In this document: positions 1 through 9,590 of the stretch, one piece after another
Numbering within the stretch: position 1 is the stretch's first letter
How the letters are laid out: each line of letters opens with the position of its first letter
Assembly: GCA_905221605.1 (NCBI GenBank)
Contig: CAJNDS010000336.1
Location: 797,501-861,500, forward strand
Reading direction: 5' to 3'
From: Symbiodinium natans
Lineage: Eukaryota > Sar > Dinophyceae > Suessiales > Symbiodiniaceae
DNA: 64,000 nt
The notes under the pieces: model-generated
Told to the model about the DNA's origin: nothing
What the model saw: the letters and a program-made list of their open reading frames with translations, nothing else
The model's database searches: none
Made by a program: the position numbers and the translations under genes

Positions 1-22
1 GGTTTGGACATGTTTTTTGGGG

Positions 23-60
23 GGGTTTAGGGTTTAGGGTTTAGGGTTTAGGGTTTAGGG
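23..60 (+). repeat. short TTTAGGG array
   Basis: About five TTTAGGG heptamers at the window edge. The same unit recurs throughout, so this is not by itself evidence of a chromosome end. Confidence 0.9.
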
Positions 61-249
61 CGTGCCAAACGGGAGCGCGCTTTGGGAGCGCGCGGTAGTA
101 TGCAGACCTACCCACCCCAAGACCGCCCACTTACAACTCTCAAGGAGTTAAGACCTTTTATTTTTTTTACAAAGCATCACATGAGTCAGCACTCACGCCC
201 TTTTTGGGGATTTCCACAAGGTGCGTGCGGAAACGAGGCAGGGTCCGTG

Positions 250-1000
250 AAGACAGCTTGGGTTGGCGCGAAGGGGCTATGAAGGGATGGGCTAGGAACA
301 GACAAAGGCAGCGAGGCTTGGTTGGCGCGAAGGGGCTCCAGCCAGGAAGAACACACAGTGAACTGCTTGGGTCGGGCAGAGGGCCACGGAAACAGGGCTG
401 GTGTGGCGGATAGCTCGGCTTGGCGCGAAGGGGGTAAGGTGGGGTGCCGGGTCAGGGTCAGGACCAGGCACAAATTTGCAGCAAACGGAAGCGAGGCAGG
501 ACAGATTGGGTTGGTGCGAAGGGGCGAAAGCCAGGGAGAGCGCCCCGAAACAGGACACAAACTGGTGTGCGGACAGCTTGGCTTGGCGCAAGGGGGTAAT
601 ATGACTCGAACAGGCCAGAGGACAGGGCAGAGCCAGGGCCAGGGCGCAAAACTAGTCAGGGCCAGGGCCAGGGCCAGGGCCAGGGCCAGGGCCAGGGCCA
701 GGGCCAGGGCCAGGGCCAGGGCCAGGGCCAGGGCCAGGGCCAGGGCCAGGGCCAAGGTTTGGCCCCTAGCTTGACGTGAAGGGGGTCAGGTGGGGTGCCG
801 GGCCAGGGCAGGTCACAAGCGACGGAAACAAGGCAGGGTCCGTGAAAACCCAAGGGACGGGCCAGGAACAGAGAAAGGCAGCTTGGGTTGGGCAGAGCGC
901 CACGGAAACAGGGCTGGTGTGGCGGATAGCTTGGCTTGGCGTGAAGGGGGTGCTAAAGCCAGAGAGGGAGAGCGCCCAAACAAGAGGGCCAGGGCAGGGG
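250..1000. repeat. degenerate GC-rich minisatellite
   Basis: The motif CTTGGNTTGGCGCGAAGGGG returns near 256, 318, 418, 508, 579, 769, 882 and 932, with changing spacers that contain GCGCC-CGGAAACAGGG blocks. ORFs on both strands here are repeat shadows. I see no gene in 61-1584. Confidence 0.75.
655..755 (+). repeat. (CCAGGG)n hexanucleotide array
   Basis: An almost perfect run of about 16 CCAGGG units. All six frames are open because the unit is a multiple of three, giving Ala-Arg, Gly-Gln or Pro-Trp dipeptide runs that should not be read as proteins. Confidence 0.95.
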
Positions 1001-1002
1001 GC

Positions 1003-1257
1003 CAGGGCCACGGTCAGGGCCATGGCCAGGGCCAGGGCAGGGCCAGGGCCAGGGCCAGGGCCAGGGCCCAGGGCCAGGGCCCAGGCCAGGGCCAGGGCCA
1101 GGGCCAGGGCCAGGGCCAGGTCCAGCAGGGCCAGGGCCAGGGCCAGCAGGGCCAGGGCCAGGGCCAGGGCCAGGGCCAGGGCCAGGGCCAGGGCCAGGGC
1201 CAGGGCCAGGGCCAGGGCCAGGGCCAGGGCCAGAGCCAGAGCCAGGGCCAGGCCAGG
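1003..1257 (+). repeat. (CCAGGG)n array with interruptions
   Basis: Second, longer CCAGGG tract, broken by CCCAGG, TCCAGCAGGG and CAGAGC variants. The scattered interruptions suggest an older array than 655-755. Confidence 0.95.
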
Positions 1258-1584
1258 GCAAAGGGAGTTTGGGCCAGAGCCCTGCCTGCCCCAACAAAAC
1301 GGCCCCTGGTCCCCTCAGCCCAGCGGACGGGGGTTGGGGACCCAGGGGTCGCCAGGGGCCTTCCCAGGGGGCCTCCCAATGCAGGAGCCAAGAATGTGCG
1401 CGGACAGCTTAGGGTAATATAATATAATACAGTGACTACTGCTGTCTCGGCCTGTGCCTGCCTGGAGGGTAAGCCTGCCTGGAGGCCAGCTCGGTCGCCC
1501 GCCTGGGGCTCCCTCGCAGGGTCTCACTGAGCGCTCGACCAGCGCCCGCCTACCCCAAAAGACAAGAGAGTGGGGTGGCGGGCG

Positions 1585-1760
1585 GGTTTAGGGTTTAGGG
1601 TTTAGGGTTTAGGGTTTAGGGTTTAGGGTTTAGGGTTTAGGGTTTAGGGTTTAGGGTTTTAGGGTTTAGGGTTTAGGGTTTAGGGTTTAGGGTTTAGGGT
1701 TTAGGGTTTAGGGTTTAGGGTTTAGGGTTTAGGGTTTAGGGTTTAGGGTTTAGGGTTTAG
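1585..1760 (+). repeat. TTTAGGG interstitial telomeric array
   Basis: About 25 near-perfect TTTAGGG units with one TTTTAGGG variant. It is followed by G-rich sequence to about 1890 with no coding signal. Confidence 0.97.
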
Positions 1761-2022
1761 GTTTCAGGGTTCGGGCGTATCGGGTTTGGGGGTCGGGGCT
1801 GGGGGGGCTTAGCGCGGGGGGAGGGGGTTGGTTTTGGAGCTTTGGGAGTTTCGGGGGGATTTTGGGGGGGTTTGGGACTTTGGGGACTTTGGGTTACTCT
1901 GATACAGATTCGAGAGGATGCTTACCCTAAAGCCCAAACCCTACAAAACCCAACTGCCATAACTCCCAGACCCCTGGGGGGATCAAAAAATAGAACCACC
2001 CAAATAGTACTCTATACTACTC

Positions 2023-2134
2023 TTGGCTGCACTTAGCAGGGTAGCTATAAATTTAACTCTTAGCTGCCTTATTGAGAAACCCACAACAACCCAAAAAGGC
2101 TAAGGATCTAAAGTTACAGTAAGGCACCACAGAG
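2023..2134 (-). mobile_element. introner-like element, array-free copy
   Basis: A 112 bp element running from TTGGCTGCACTTAGCAGG to GTTACAGTAAGGCACCACAGAG on the plus strand. Related copies lie at 18529, 24952 and 37265. It is flanked by TACTC (2018-2022) and TACTA (2135-2139), a 4-of-5 target-site duplication. This copy has no telomeric insert and so approximates the ancestral form. The copy at 37265 is an intron of a real gene. Confidence 0.7.
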
Positions 2135-2207
2135 TACTATTGGATCATTCTTAGGAACCCTTAAGGGGATCACTTTTTTTGGATCCTCACAAGGGTCTGG
2201 GTTGGGC

Positions 2208-2555
2208 CAGGTCACGTGCCATAGCTCACTGCTGGAGCAGTTGTGGCACCCTCCTCGACGAGAAGACAAGCCCGAGCAATGGGGGGTTAGGGTTTAGGGT
2301 TCAGGGTTTAGAGTTTAGGGTTTAGGGTTTAGGGTTCGAGGGGGTTTAGGGTTTAGGGTTATTTGGGGTTTAGGGGCGCAGGGGGTGGGGTGTCGTTTTG
2401 GGTTTGAGGCCGGGGAAGGTCAAACACAAGCTGTTTAGACCACACCCCGAACTCCCTCGAAGTTGTGTCAGCCTCGGTCGGCGCGGATGTCGGCTGCACC
2501 GTTGCCTGGGCAGTGGACTCCGAGGACGCCGCCGTCGCTGCCTCCGGGTTTCATC
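2208..2555 (+). CDS. possible plus-strand exons, unknown product
   Basis: Two open islands flank a telomeric stretch. At 2208-2278, after CCAG, the frame reads VTCHSSLLEQLWHPPRRE and continues open. At about 2462-2555 it reads NSLEVVSASVGADVGCTVAW and continues open. Residue composition looks like protein and there are no stops, but no domain is recognised and splice borders are uncertain. They may not belong to one gene. Confidence 0.25.
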
Positions 2556-2556
2556 A

Positions 2557-2780
2557 AGTTTTTGGGTTTAGGGTTTAAGGTTTAGGGTTTAGGGTTTAGG
2601 GTTTAGGGTTTAGGGTTTAGGGTTTCGGGTTTAGGGTTTGGGGTTTGGGGTTTAGGGTTTAGGGTTTGGGGTTTGGGGTTTAGGGTTTAGGGTTTAGGGT
2701 TTAGGGTTTAGGGTTTAGGGTTTAGGGTTTAGGGTTTAGGGTTTGGGGTTTGGGGCTTGGGATTTGGGGTTTAGGGTTTG
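2557..2780 (+). repeat. TTTAGGG/TTTGGGG array
   Basis: Mixed TTTAGGG and TTTGGGG heptamers with a few TTTCGGG units. The strand switches to CCCTAAA at 2971-3024. Confidence 0.95.
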
Positions 2781-3257
2781 GGGTTCATCAGGTTTCTTTG
2801 CATAAGGTTTAGCGTTGGGTTTATCATGTATCTCAGCAGGTGATCGATAGTCTAGGGTTGAGGGTTTAGGGGTCAAAAGGTCTACAGTAGGATGGGTTTA
2901 GGGTTGAGGGTTTAGGGTTATAATGTTTAGGGTCTAGGGGCTAAACCTGGCACAAGAGGTGCGAGGTTCGAACCCTAAACCCTAAACCCTAAACCCTGAA
3001 CCCTAAACCCTAAACCCTGAACCCAGCGCAAAACCCTCTAAAAACTGAAAACCTTTGCACTCTACTGCAAGGTGCGAAACCTCTAAATACCCTGTATAAG
3101 TCCTTAAACCCCATCTAGGGCTTTGGGTTTTGTGTTTTGGGTTTTGGGTCTGGGGTTTTGGGTTTTGGGTGTTGGGAAACGCAAACCCCACACCCCTAAG
3201 CCCCCAATCAGCGCAGAAGAGGCCGCCTCGAGGAGCTTTGCGGCTTGGAGGGGTGTG

Positions 3258-3475
3258 AGGCATGCGCCTGGGGCTTCGGGCTTGGGGTTTAGGGTTGAGG
3301 GTTTGGGGTTTGGGGCTTGGGGTTTGGGGTTTAGGGTTTAGGGTTTGGGGTTTGGGGTTTGGGGTTTGGGGTTTGGGGTTTGGGGTTTGGGGTTTGGGGT
3401 TTGGGGTGTGGGGTGTGGGGTGTTGGGCTTGGGGTTTAGGATTTGGGGTTTAGGGTTTGGGGCTTAGGGCTTGGG
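3258..3475 (+). repeat. TTTGGGG-rich heptamer array
   Basis: TTTGGGG predominates, with a homogeneous core at about 3340-3410 and GTGTGGGG variants. ORFs rich in Gly, Leu, Phe, Val and Trp here are repeat translations. Confidence 0.95.
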
Positions 3476-3881
3476 AGGTTCTTGAATGTTCCCAAGACTG
3501 TGGTTCGGGGCTTCAGGGGGTTTAGGGTTTAGGGTTTAAGGTTTAGGGTTTAGGGTTTAGGGTTTAGTGTTTCGGGTTTAGGGTTTAGGGTTTAGGGTTT
3601 AGGGTTTAGGGCGTAGGGTACTTCAGTGACCTAATGATAGGTATGATAACTGTACCTACAACCCCATTATGACCGTATTCGGGCCCCTAAAGGACCCCAT
3701 ACGTGGGTTATGACTACAGACAACCCTAGACCCTAAACCCTAAGCCCTAAACCCTTGGGTTTGGGGGATTGAGGTCTTAGAGAGCCTGGCCCCCGCCCCC
3801 TAAAGGGCAAACCCTTCAGCCCTAAACAGAACAACGCCGAAGCCCTTGCACTTCCTGAACCCTTTAACCGGGGTTTGGGCT

Positions 3882-4012
3882 TTAGGCTTTAGGCTTTAGG
3901 CTTTAGGCTTTAGGCTTTAGGGTTTAGGGTTTAGGGTTTAGGGTTTAGGGTTTAGGGTTTAGGGTTTAGGGCTTAGGGTTTAGGACTTAGGGTTTAGGGT
4001 TTAGGGTTAGAG
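3882..4012 (+). repeat. TTTAGGC then TTTAGGG array
   Basis: Five TTTAGGC heptamers (3886-3920) run directly into TTTAGGG units, showing local homogenisation of one variant. Confidence 0.93.
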
Positions 4013-4019
4013 GGAAAAC

Positions 4020-4182
4020 CCTTAAGAGAGAGGCACATTGGCAGCCGGCAGTCGCGTAGTACTTCCCACCGTCGCAGTAGAAGGCACAGGACCAGAAGTA
4101 GGCCTCCCACAACCAGTGGAACTAGGGTATTTAGGGTTCCAGGTTAAGGGATTCGGGTTTAAGGTTCCCCAAAAAACACAAA

Positions 4183-4233
<51 letters not shown>

Positions 4234-7200
4234 AGGCGCACAACCCCCCAACGAGAACAGCACGCGCCACCACCCAATTTGGGTAGTTTACCATCGATTT
4301 CTTGCACCCAAAACAACAGAACCCGAATCCCTCAACCCTAAACCCCTCATCTCTGCACCCAAAAACCCTACAACCCCTCATCATCGTAAACCCTCAACCC
4401 TCAACCCAAACCAAAACCCTTGTGGGGGTTTGGGGGTCTAGGCTTCAGGACGAAACCTGAGCCTCAACCCCAAATTGGGTCAGTAACAAAAACTAATACT
4501 AGGCCTTTGTGTAGGGTTTAAGGACTGTAAGAGAAACTTGAAAAAGAATTCAAAGGGTGCCCTTTTTGGTTCCCTAAACCCTAAACCCTAGACCCTAAAC
4601 CCTAAGCCCTAAGCCCTAGACCCTAAGCCCTACCTAAACCCTAAAGCCGAAACCCTAAACCCTAAACCCTAAACCCTAAGAGCCTGATAAGGGAACCTAA
4701 ACCCGAAAAATGGTAGTCAGAGGCCGAGCCATGTCTCCCAAGAAAGGCACCTTACCCTGGGAGATGTCGAAGTAGCCGTCTTCACACTTTGGCGCGACCG
4801 TCTCCTTCGCACAGCTTTAGGGTTTAGGGTTTAGGGTTTAGGGTTTAGGGTTTAGGGTTTAGGGTTTAGGGTTTAGGGTTTAGGGTTTAGGGTTTAGGGT
4901 TTAGAGGTTAGGGGTTTAGGGTTAGGGGTTTAGGGTTTAGGGTTTAGGGTTGAGGGGTTTAGGGTTGAGGGTTTAGGGTTTAGGGGTTTAGGGTTTAGGG
5001 TCTAGGGTTTAGGGTTTAGGGCTTAGGGTTTAGGGTTCGGGAGTTATCATGAGATTCTGCCTTGGGCCCTAAGGTTGTACCCTTGGGTCCCCAACCCTTT
5101 TTAAAGATCCTCTACGGGAATATCAGTTGGGATGCTCCCCCTTTTACTAACAGCCCATAAATAGGGATTATAGCACCCCTTCTACTATTATCCCTATTCA
5201 GACTGTTAGTATAAGGGGGAATGTCCCAAAATATGAGGGCCATATTAAAGGAGCATATCCACGGGGGTTCGAGTAGGAGGAGAGGTCTGGGGATGAGGCC
5301 AGTGGAAGGTCAGGGGTGTTTAGGGTTTAGGGTTTAGGGCTTAGGGTTTAGGGTTTAGGGTTTAGGGTTTAGGGTTTAGGGTTTAGGGTTTAGGGTTTAG
5401 GGTTTAGGGTTTAGGGTTTAGGGTTTAGGGTTTGGGGTTTAGGGTTTAGGGTTTAGGGTTTAGGGTTTAGGGTTTAGGGATTACGGTCAAGGATGTAGGG
5501 GTTCAGGTGCTCAGGGTTCAGGGGCTTGGTCAGGCGCAGTATCAGATAAGGCACCATCGAGTTCACCGGCACGGGCGGCTCCTGCTTCCCTAAACCCTAA
5601 ACCCTAAACCCTAAAAAACTAAACCCAACAGCAAAGAGTACGGATTGTAGTATTTCAAGGGTCCCCCTATTTCTGGGAAATATAGAGGGCCCCCAACCCC
5701 TACCCTAAGGCCTAAGAGTACAGATATACAGAGATTATGAGCGGATGATATCAAGAATATTTTGGGCTCCCGTAACGGTGACGTTGAGGGGGGGGGTAGG
5801 TCAGCGGGCGGAAGTACTTCCTAACCCTAAGCTCCGGTGCTCAAAGCTGTAAGTGTCTGACCTTTAACCTTGAGGAAATGCCTACCCTAAACCCTAAACC
5901 CGAAACCCTAAACCCTAAACCCTACACCCAAAACCCTAAACCCTAAACCCTGAGCCTTGAACCTTCAGCCCGGAAGCCCCAGCCCCGAAGGCTCGAACCG
6001 GGGCCCCAACGCCGTCACACTCAAACAGTTTTAGGGTTTAGGGTTTAGGGTTTAGGGTTTTCGCTGAACACGAGGTTGTGCACCCGAACATGCTCCTCCC
6101 TGTCTGCCGATTGTTTATCGTCTAGGCTTTAAGGGCATTGATTGCAGCAACACGAACCGAAGGGAAGAGCCTCCTTCTGCTGATGCGTGAAACCTACGAC
6201 CTACATGCTAAAATTTCACCCTTCAACTGCAAAACGACAGTAGCCCCTAAACCCCTAAACCCTGAACCCCCTCAAAACTCAACCCCCTGAACCCCCTAAC
6301 CCGAAACCCCAAATCCTTAACGTAGGGTTTAGGAGTTTTAGGGATTGGGTTTGGGGGTTTACCTCCCAAACCCCCTCAAACCCTAAACCCTAAACCCGAA
6401 ATCCTACACCCTCCCTTGGGTGCCCCTCCCATACTTCCTCCTGGGCCCTGCGGGAGGTGGCGCCGCGCAAGGCAAGCCCTGGAAGAAGGCCGGGTGCTTT
6501 TGTCAAAGGGCTTGGTTGTTCGGGGTTTAGGGTTTAGGGTTTAGGGTTTAGGGTTTAGGGTTTAGGGTTTGGGGTTTGGGGCTTGGGGGTTTGGGGGTTT
6601 AGGGGTTTGGGGGTTTGGGGCTTAGGGGCTTGCAGAAATTTCCAGGGGTTAGGGCTTAGGGAAGCTTCGTTTGCGAGGGAAGTGTTAAAGGAATGCGGCT
6701 CGAAACTTAAAGCGTTGGCAATGCTAAACCCAAAGCCCAAAACCCTAGTAGGACTGCCGGGGCTTAGGGATTAGGGTTAGGATTGCGGTCAAGGAAAGGA
6801 ATAAGGGTTTGAGGGTTCTGTGTGTTGGGCTTATACTTCCAGCCATACCCACCCCGCCGCGCCTGTAGAGCCCTGAACCCCATACCCAACCCTGCGCAAA
6901 CCCTCAAAACCCTCAACCCTGAAACCGTAAAGTCCCAAAAAGCACTACTCTCTCTCTCTCACTTACACACACTGGAGTGTTCTTTCGATTTTCGACGCTG
7001 AGGTCGCCGTGCATCGTCAGACCGAGTTGCTTGAAATGCGTGCTGATGCTAGAGGGCGTTAGTTGACAGCAGTGACTGTTTCAGCAATGCACAGCGCGAT
7101 GATACATGATGCAACTCAAATCTGTGCAGGTAATTACGCACTTGGACGTCTCCAAGTGTATCAGCCATCAAACTGAGCCCTCATCGCTGGGCACCCTGCT

Positions 7201-8169
7201 CAGTTGATGGGGATGCGCCCCTGCATGTTACAACAATTCTCCCTCGTGCAGTTCGGGAGTGCCACACACACACACACACACCCTGGACCCCCGGACACCT
7301 CGCCGGAACAACTGACCCCGCCTTAACCCTTGAAAGCCTGGACCCTGAACCCCAAAACCCCTCAGACCCTAAACCCTCAACCCTAAACCCTGAACCCCAA
7401 CCCTAAACAAGACCTTGGCGGCCTTCTTCTGTGGCCGCGCCCTCAGGGGAGAACCCGTGCATGCGAGGCTCATGCGCTACGTGGCTTGCACATTTAGGGC
7501 TTCTAGGTTCTGGGCTTGGGTTTGGGGCTTGAGGGTTCATAGACTTATACACGTAAAACCCTAAACCCTACACCCTAAACCCTAAACACTAAACTAACCC
7601 AGGGCTTGCAAGGCTACAGGGCTTATGCAGGGCTGACAGGGCTTCTAGAGCCTTGAGAGGTTGGAGGTGGCTCCTTTGGTTACAGACAGCTCAACCCTAC
7701 TGTAAACCTCAAGCCCTGAGACCCTAAAACCCTGACCCCAAAACCCTAAACCCTCAAACCGAAACCCTACACCCTTTTTATGGGGTACATTGGGGAGTTC
7801 AACTTAACTATACAACCTAGGAAACCCTTGAAGAACAAGCGCTTTCATGGGGTAGGACTTAGGGTTTAGGGTTACGGTGAAGGCTTAGGGGCTTTAGGAG
7901 ATTCGGGCCCAAACCACGAATTCTAAACCCCCAAAACCGCCCCTCAGTCTTTGTCTGGAGCGTGCGTCATTGTGGCAGGGGTTTCGGTGACAAAGGGTAG
8001 GGATAAGGGTCGAGGGCTTGAGGTTTGGGGGGGTTTAGTGTTTTCGGGAGCCCCGAAAATCTCGAAAAAAGAACGCAAACCCTAAACCTCAACCCTAAGC
8101 CCTAAACGCTAAAGTCCAGTTCCAAGTATCTGCTGCGCAGGCCCAGACCGCCAAGTAGAGCAGCAACAT
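4020..8169 (-). CDS. putative single-pass membrane protein, multi-exon
   Basis: Reconstructed from islands on the minus strand. Exon 8110-8169 starts MLLLYLAVWACAADTWNWTL, a typical signal peptide of 20 codons, and ends at a GC donor. Internal exon candidates lie near 6971-7056 (ISTHFKQLGLTMHGDLSVEN, with a GTAAGT donor), 6067-6098 (EHVRVHNLVF) and 5530-5590. Exon 4756-4804 reads ETVAPKCEDGYFDISQ and ends in phase 1 at GTAAGG. Exon 4020-4121 then continues in the matching phase as PLVVGGLLLVLCLLLRRW, a transmembrane helix followed by basic residues. That order fits a type I membrane protein with a Cys-containing ectodomain. The last exon follows AG|T, not AG|G. No family is recognised, and internal exons are missing or uncertain. 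Telomeric arrays fill the introns. Confidence 0.4.
4176..4231. repeat. (CA)n microsatellite
   Basis: About 22 CA units after CAAACAAA, ending in GAGAG. It lies in an intergenic or intronic spacer. Confidence 0.97.
4539..4717 (+). repeat. dispersed 'CTCTGGGTCC' element split by CCCTAAA array
   Basis: The left part (AATTCAAAGGGTGCCCTTTTTGG) and right part (GAGCCTGATAAGGGAACCTAAACCCGAAAAA) match one continuous element at 16994-17096. Here they are separated by a CCCTAAA array at about 4575-4680. The diagnostic 3' end (CTACTCTGGGTCCTAG) is missing or diverged in this copy. Confidence 0.6.
4815..5037 (+). repeat. TTTAGGG array
   Basis: Near-perfect heptamers to about 4900, then increasingly degenerate (TTTAGAGG, TTTAGGGG, TTGAGGG). 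Confidence 0.95.
5127..5229. mobile_element. MITE-like element, copy 1
   Basis: 103 bp with terminal inverted repeats. The left end is TTGGGATGCTCCCCCTTTTA. The right end is the complement-matching ACTGTTAGTATAAGGGGGAATGTCCCAA. The centre carries a nested AATAGGGATTATAG/ATTATCCCTATT pair. Related copies are at 33688, 33877, 41479 (half) and 54467 (interrupted). There is no coding capacity. Confidence 0.8.
5318..5489 (+). repeat. TTTAGGG array
   Basis: About 24 units with single TTAGGGC and TTTGGGG variants. Confidence 0.96.
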
Positions 8170-8263
8170 GAGTCGAGCACACAAAGCGCGAGGCGCCCCG
8201 GGACACCCAAAGCCTTAAGTCAATTAACCCTAGCAGCTCAAAGCCTCCGTTTTGGTCTAGGGC

Positions 8264-8697
8264 TTTTAGGTTTAGGGTTTAGGGTTTAGGGTTTAGGGTT
8301 TAGGGTTTAGGGTTTGGGGCTTTTAGGTTTAGGGTTTTAGGGCTTTTGGATTCTGGCTGCAGGGCTCTTAGGGGCCTTGAGGTGCTTGTAGAGCTTGGAG
8401 TCTCTTTACGTTTTTGGCGTCGAGTCGAGGGTTTCCTAACCCATACAACCCTTTAACCCTAGAACACTAAACCCTAAACGCATGAAACCCAAAACCCGAA
8501 ACCCTGAACCCCAAACCCTAAACCCTAGAACCCTAAACCGGGTGCTGTACCACCCTTGCCGGCGCACTCGAGCCAAGCGACTGAAGTCGAGGCCAACCGG
8601 TTCAAGGTTTAGGGTTTAGGGTTTAGGGTTTAGGGTTTCGGGTTTAGGGTTTAGGGTTTAGGGTTTAGGGTTTAGGGTTTAGGGTTTAGGGTTTAGG
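8264..8697. repeat. opposed telomeric arrays
   Basis: TTTAGGG at 8264-8340 and 8605-8697, with CCCTAAA at 8446-8540 between them. The spacer near 8552-8605 (minus) has a short open stretch, EPVGLDFSRLARVRRQGWYS, that could be an exon. I cannot attach it to a gene. Confidence 0.8.
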
Positions 8698-8699
8698 GA

Positions 8700-9590
8700 G
8701 TCTTTCGGGTTTGCGGGTTTGGGTTCTAGGGGTTGTTAGGGCGGGGGTTGCCACGAAAACTTGGCAAGTAGATTGACTTTGCAGGATGGCAAGTACCCCG
8801 GCTTGGGTCATGATAAGCTATAAACTGAAATATGCCAAACTGAGCCCGAAATTATGAACCCTAAAACGCCTAAACCCTAAACCAGAACCAAGTCTGAGGA
8901 GGAGAAGGGGCACGCTAAAAAATGCCGAGTTGCAGGGCTGCTTCAAACCTACCACATCCCCACAAGCTCGAGAAAAAAACCCTCCCTTCTCCAAAACCAA
9001 GGAAGCAAAGAAGGCTACGCGTTATTATTCCTACTGATTAAATATAAAACTCCAAAGTTTAGAGTTCATCCACTGGCTAAGTACGCACCTACCACTTTAG
9101 GGTTTCGAGGTTTTACGGGCTTGCACGCTGAAGGGCTGAAGCAAACCCTAAACCCTAAACCCTAAACCCCAAACCCTAAAAACCTTCGCCAGAACATTGG
9201 GCCAGGCTTATGCGGGACTGGAAACCTAACGCTAAAATCTACCTGGAGGTTCAGGGCACTTATCACCCCAATTCTCATTGTAATTATAAGGCCCCCTAAG
9301 TCCCCTAAGTAGGTTTTAAGGAGGTTATAAATACCCATGTCACAAGAGTTTCGAGGCTCATACTGGTTGATAAAGGAGCTTCAGTGTTTAGGGTTTACGG
9401 CTGAGGGTTTAGGGTTTAGCAGGCTGAGTAGGAGGGCCAAGGTTTGGGGTCTAAGGGGGCTAGGGCTTAGGGTTTAGGGTTTGGGGTTGAAGATGAGGGT
9501 TTCCAGGGTTCAGATACTAGAAAAAAATCAATAAGGATGTTTGAAGTACCATTCTTGTTTTACCTTAGGCTCATGCCTCGGAATCCCGTG
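8700..9590. other. spacer with degenerate repeats
   Basis: Short CCCTAAA and TTTAGGG runs (8870-8885, 9145-9180, 9390-9420, 9465-9485). An AT-rich dispersed sequence at 9250-9345 (CCCCCTAAGTCCCCTAAGTAGG) resembles 39287-39385. No supported gene. Confidence 0.5.

Noticed and set aside
1-60. Window start as a true chromosome end
   Set aside because: The array is short and identical arrays occur throughout both orientations, so nothing marks it as terminal.
186-1422. Several 100-210 codon ORFs of Ala-Arg, Gly-Gln or Pro-Trp dipeptides
   Set aside because: Direct translations of (CCAGGG)n in all frames, with no start context or non-repeat domain.
4030-4125. Cys/aromatic frame FHWLWEAYFWSC as the exon reading
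   Set aside because: It does not continue the phase of the upstream exon 4756-4804; the alternative frame does and yields a clear transmembrane helix.
6940-7300. Short CA/CT runs as a regulatory cluster
   Set aside because: Only brief simple repeats (6950-6970, 7263-7280) next to a likely exon; nothing beyond low complexity.
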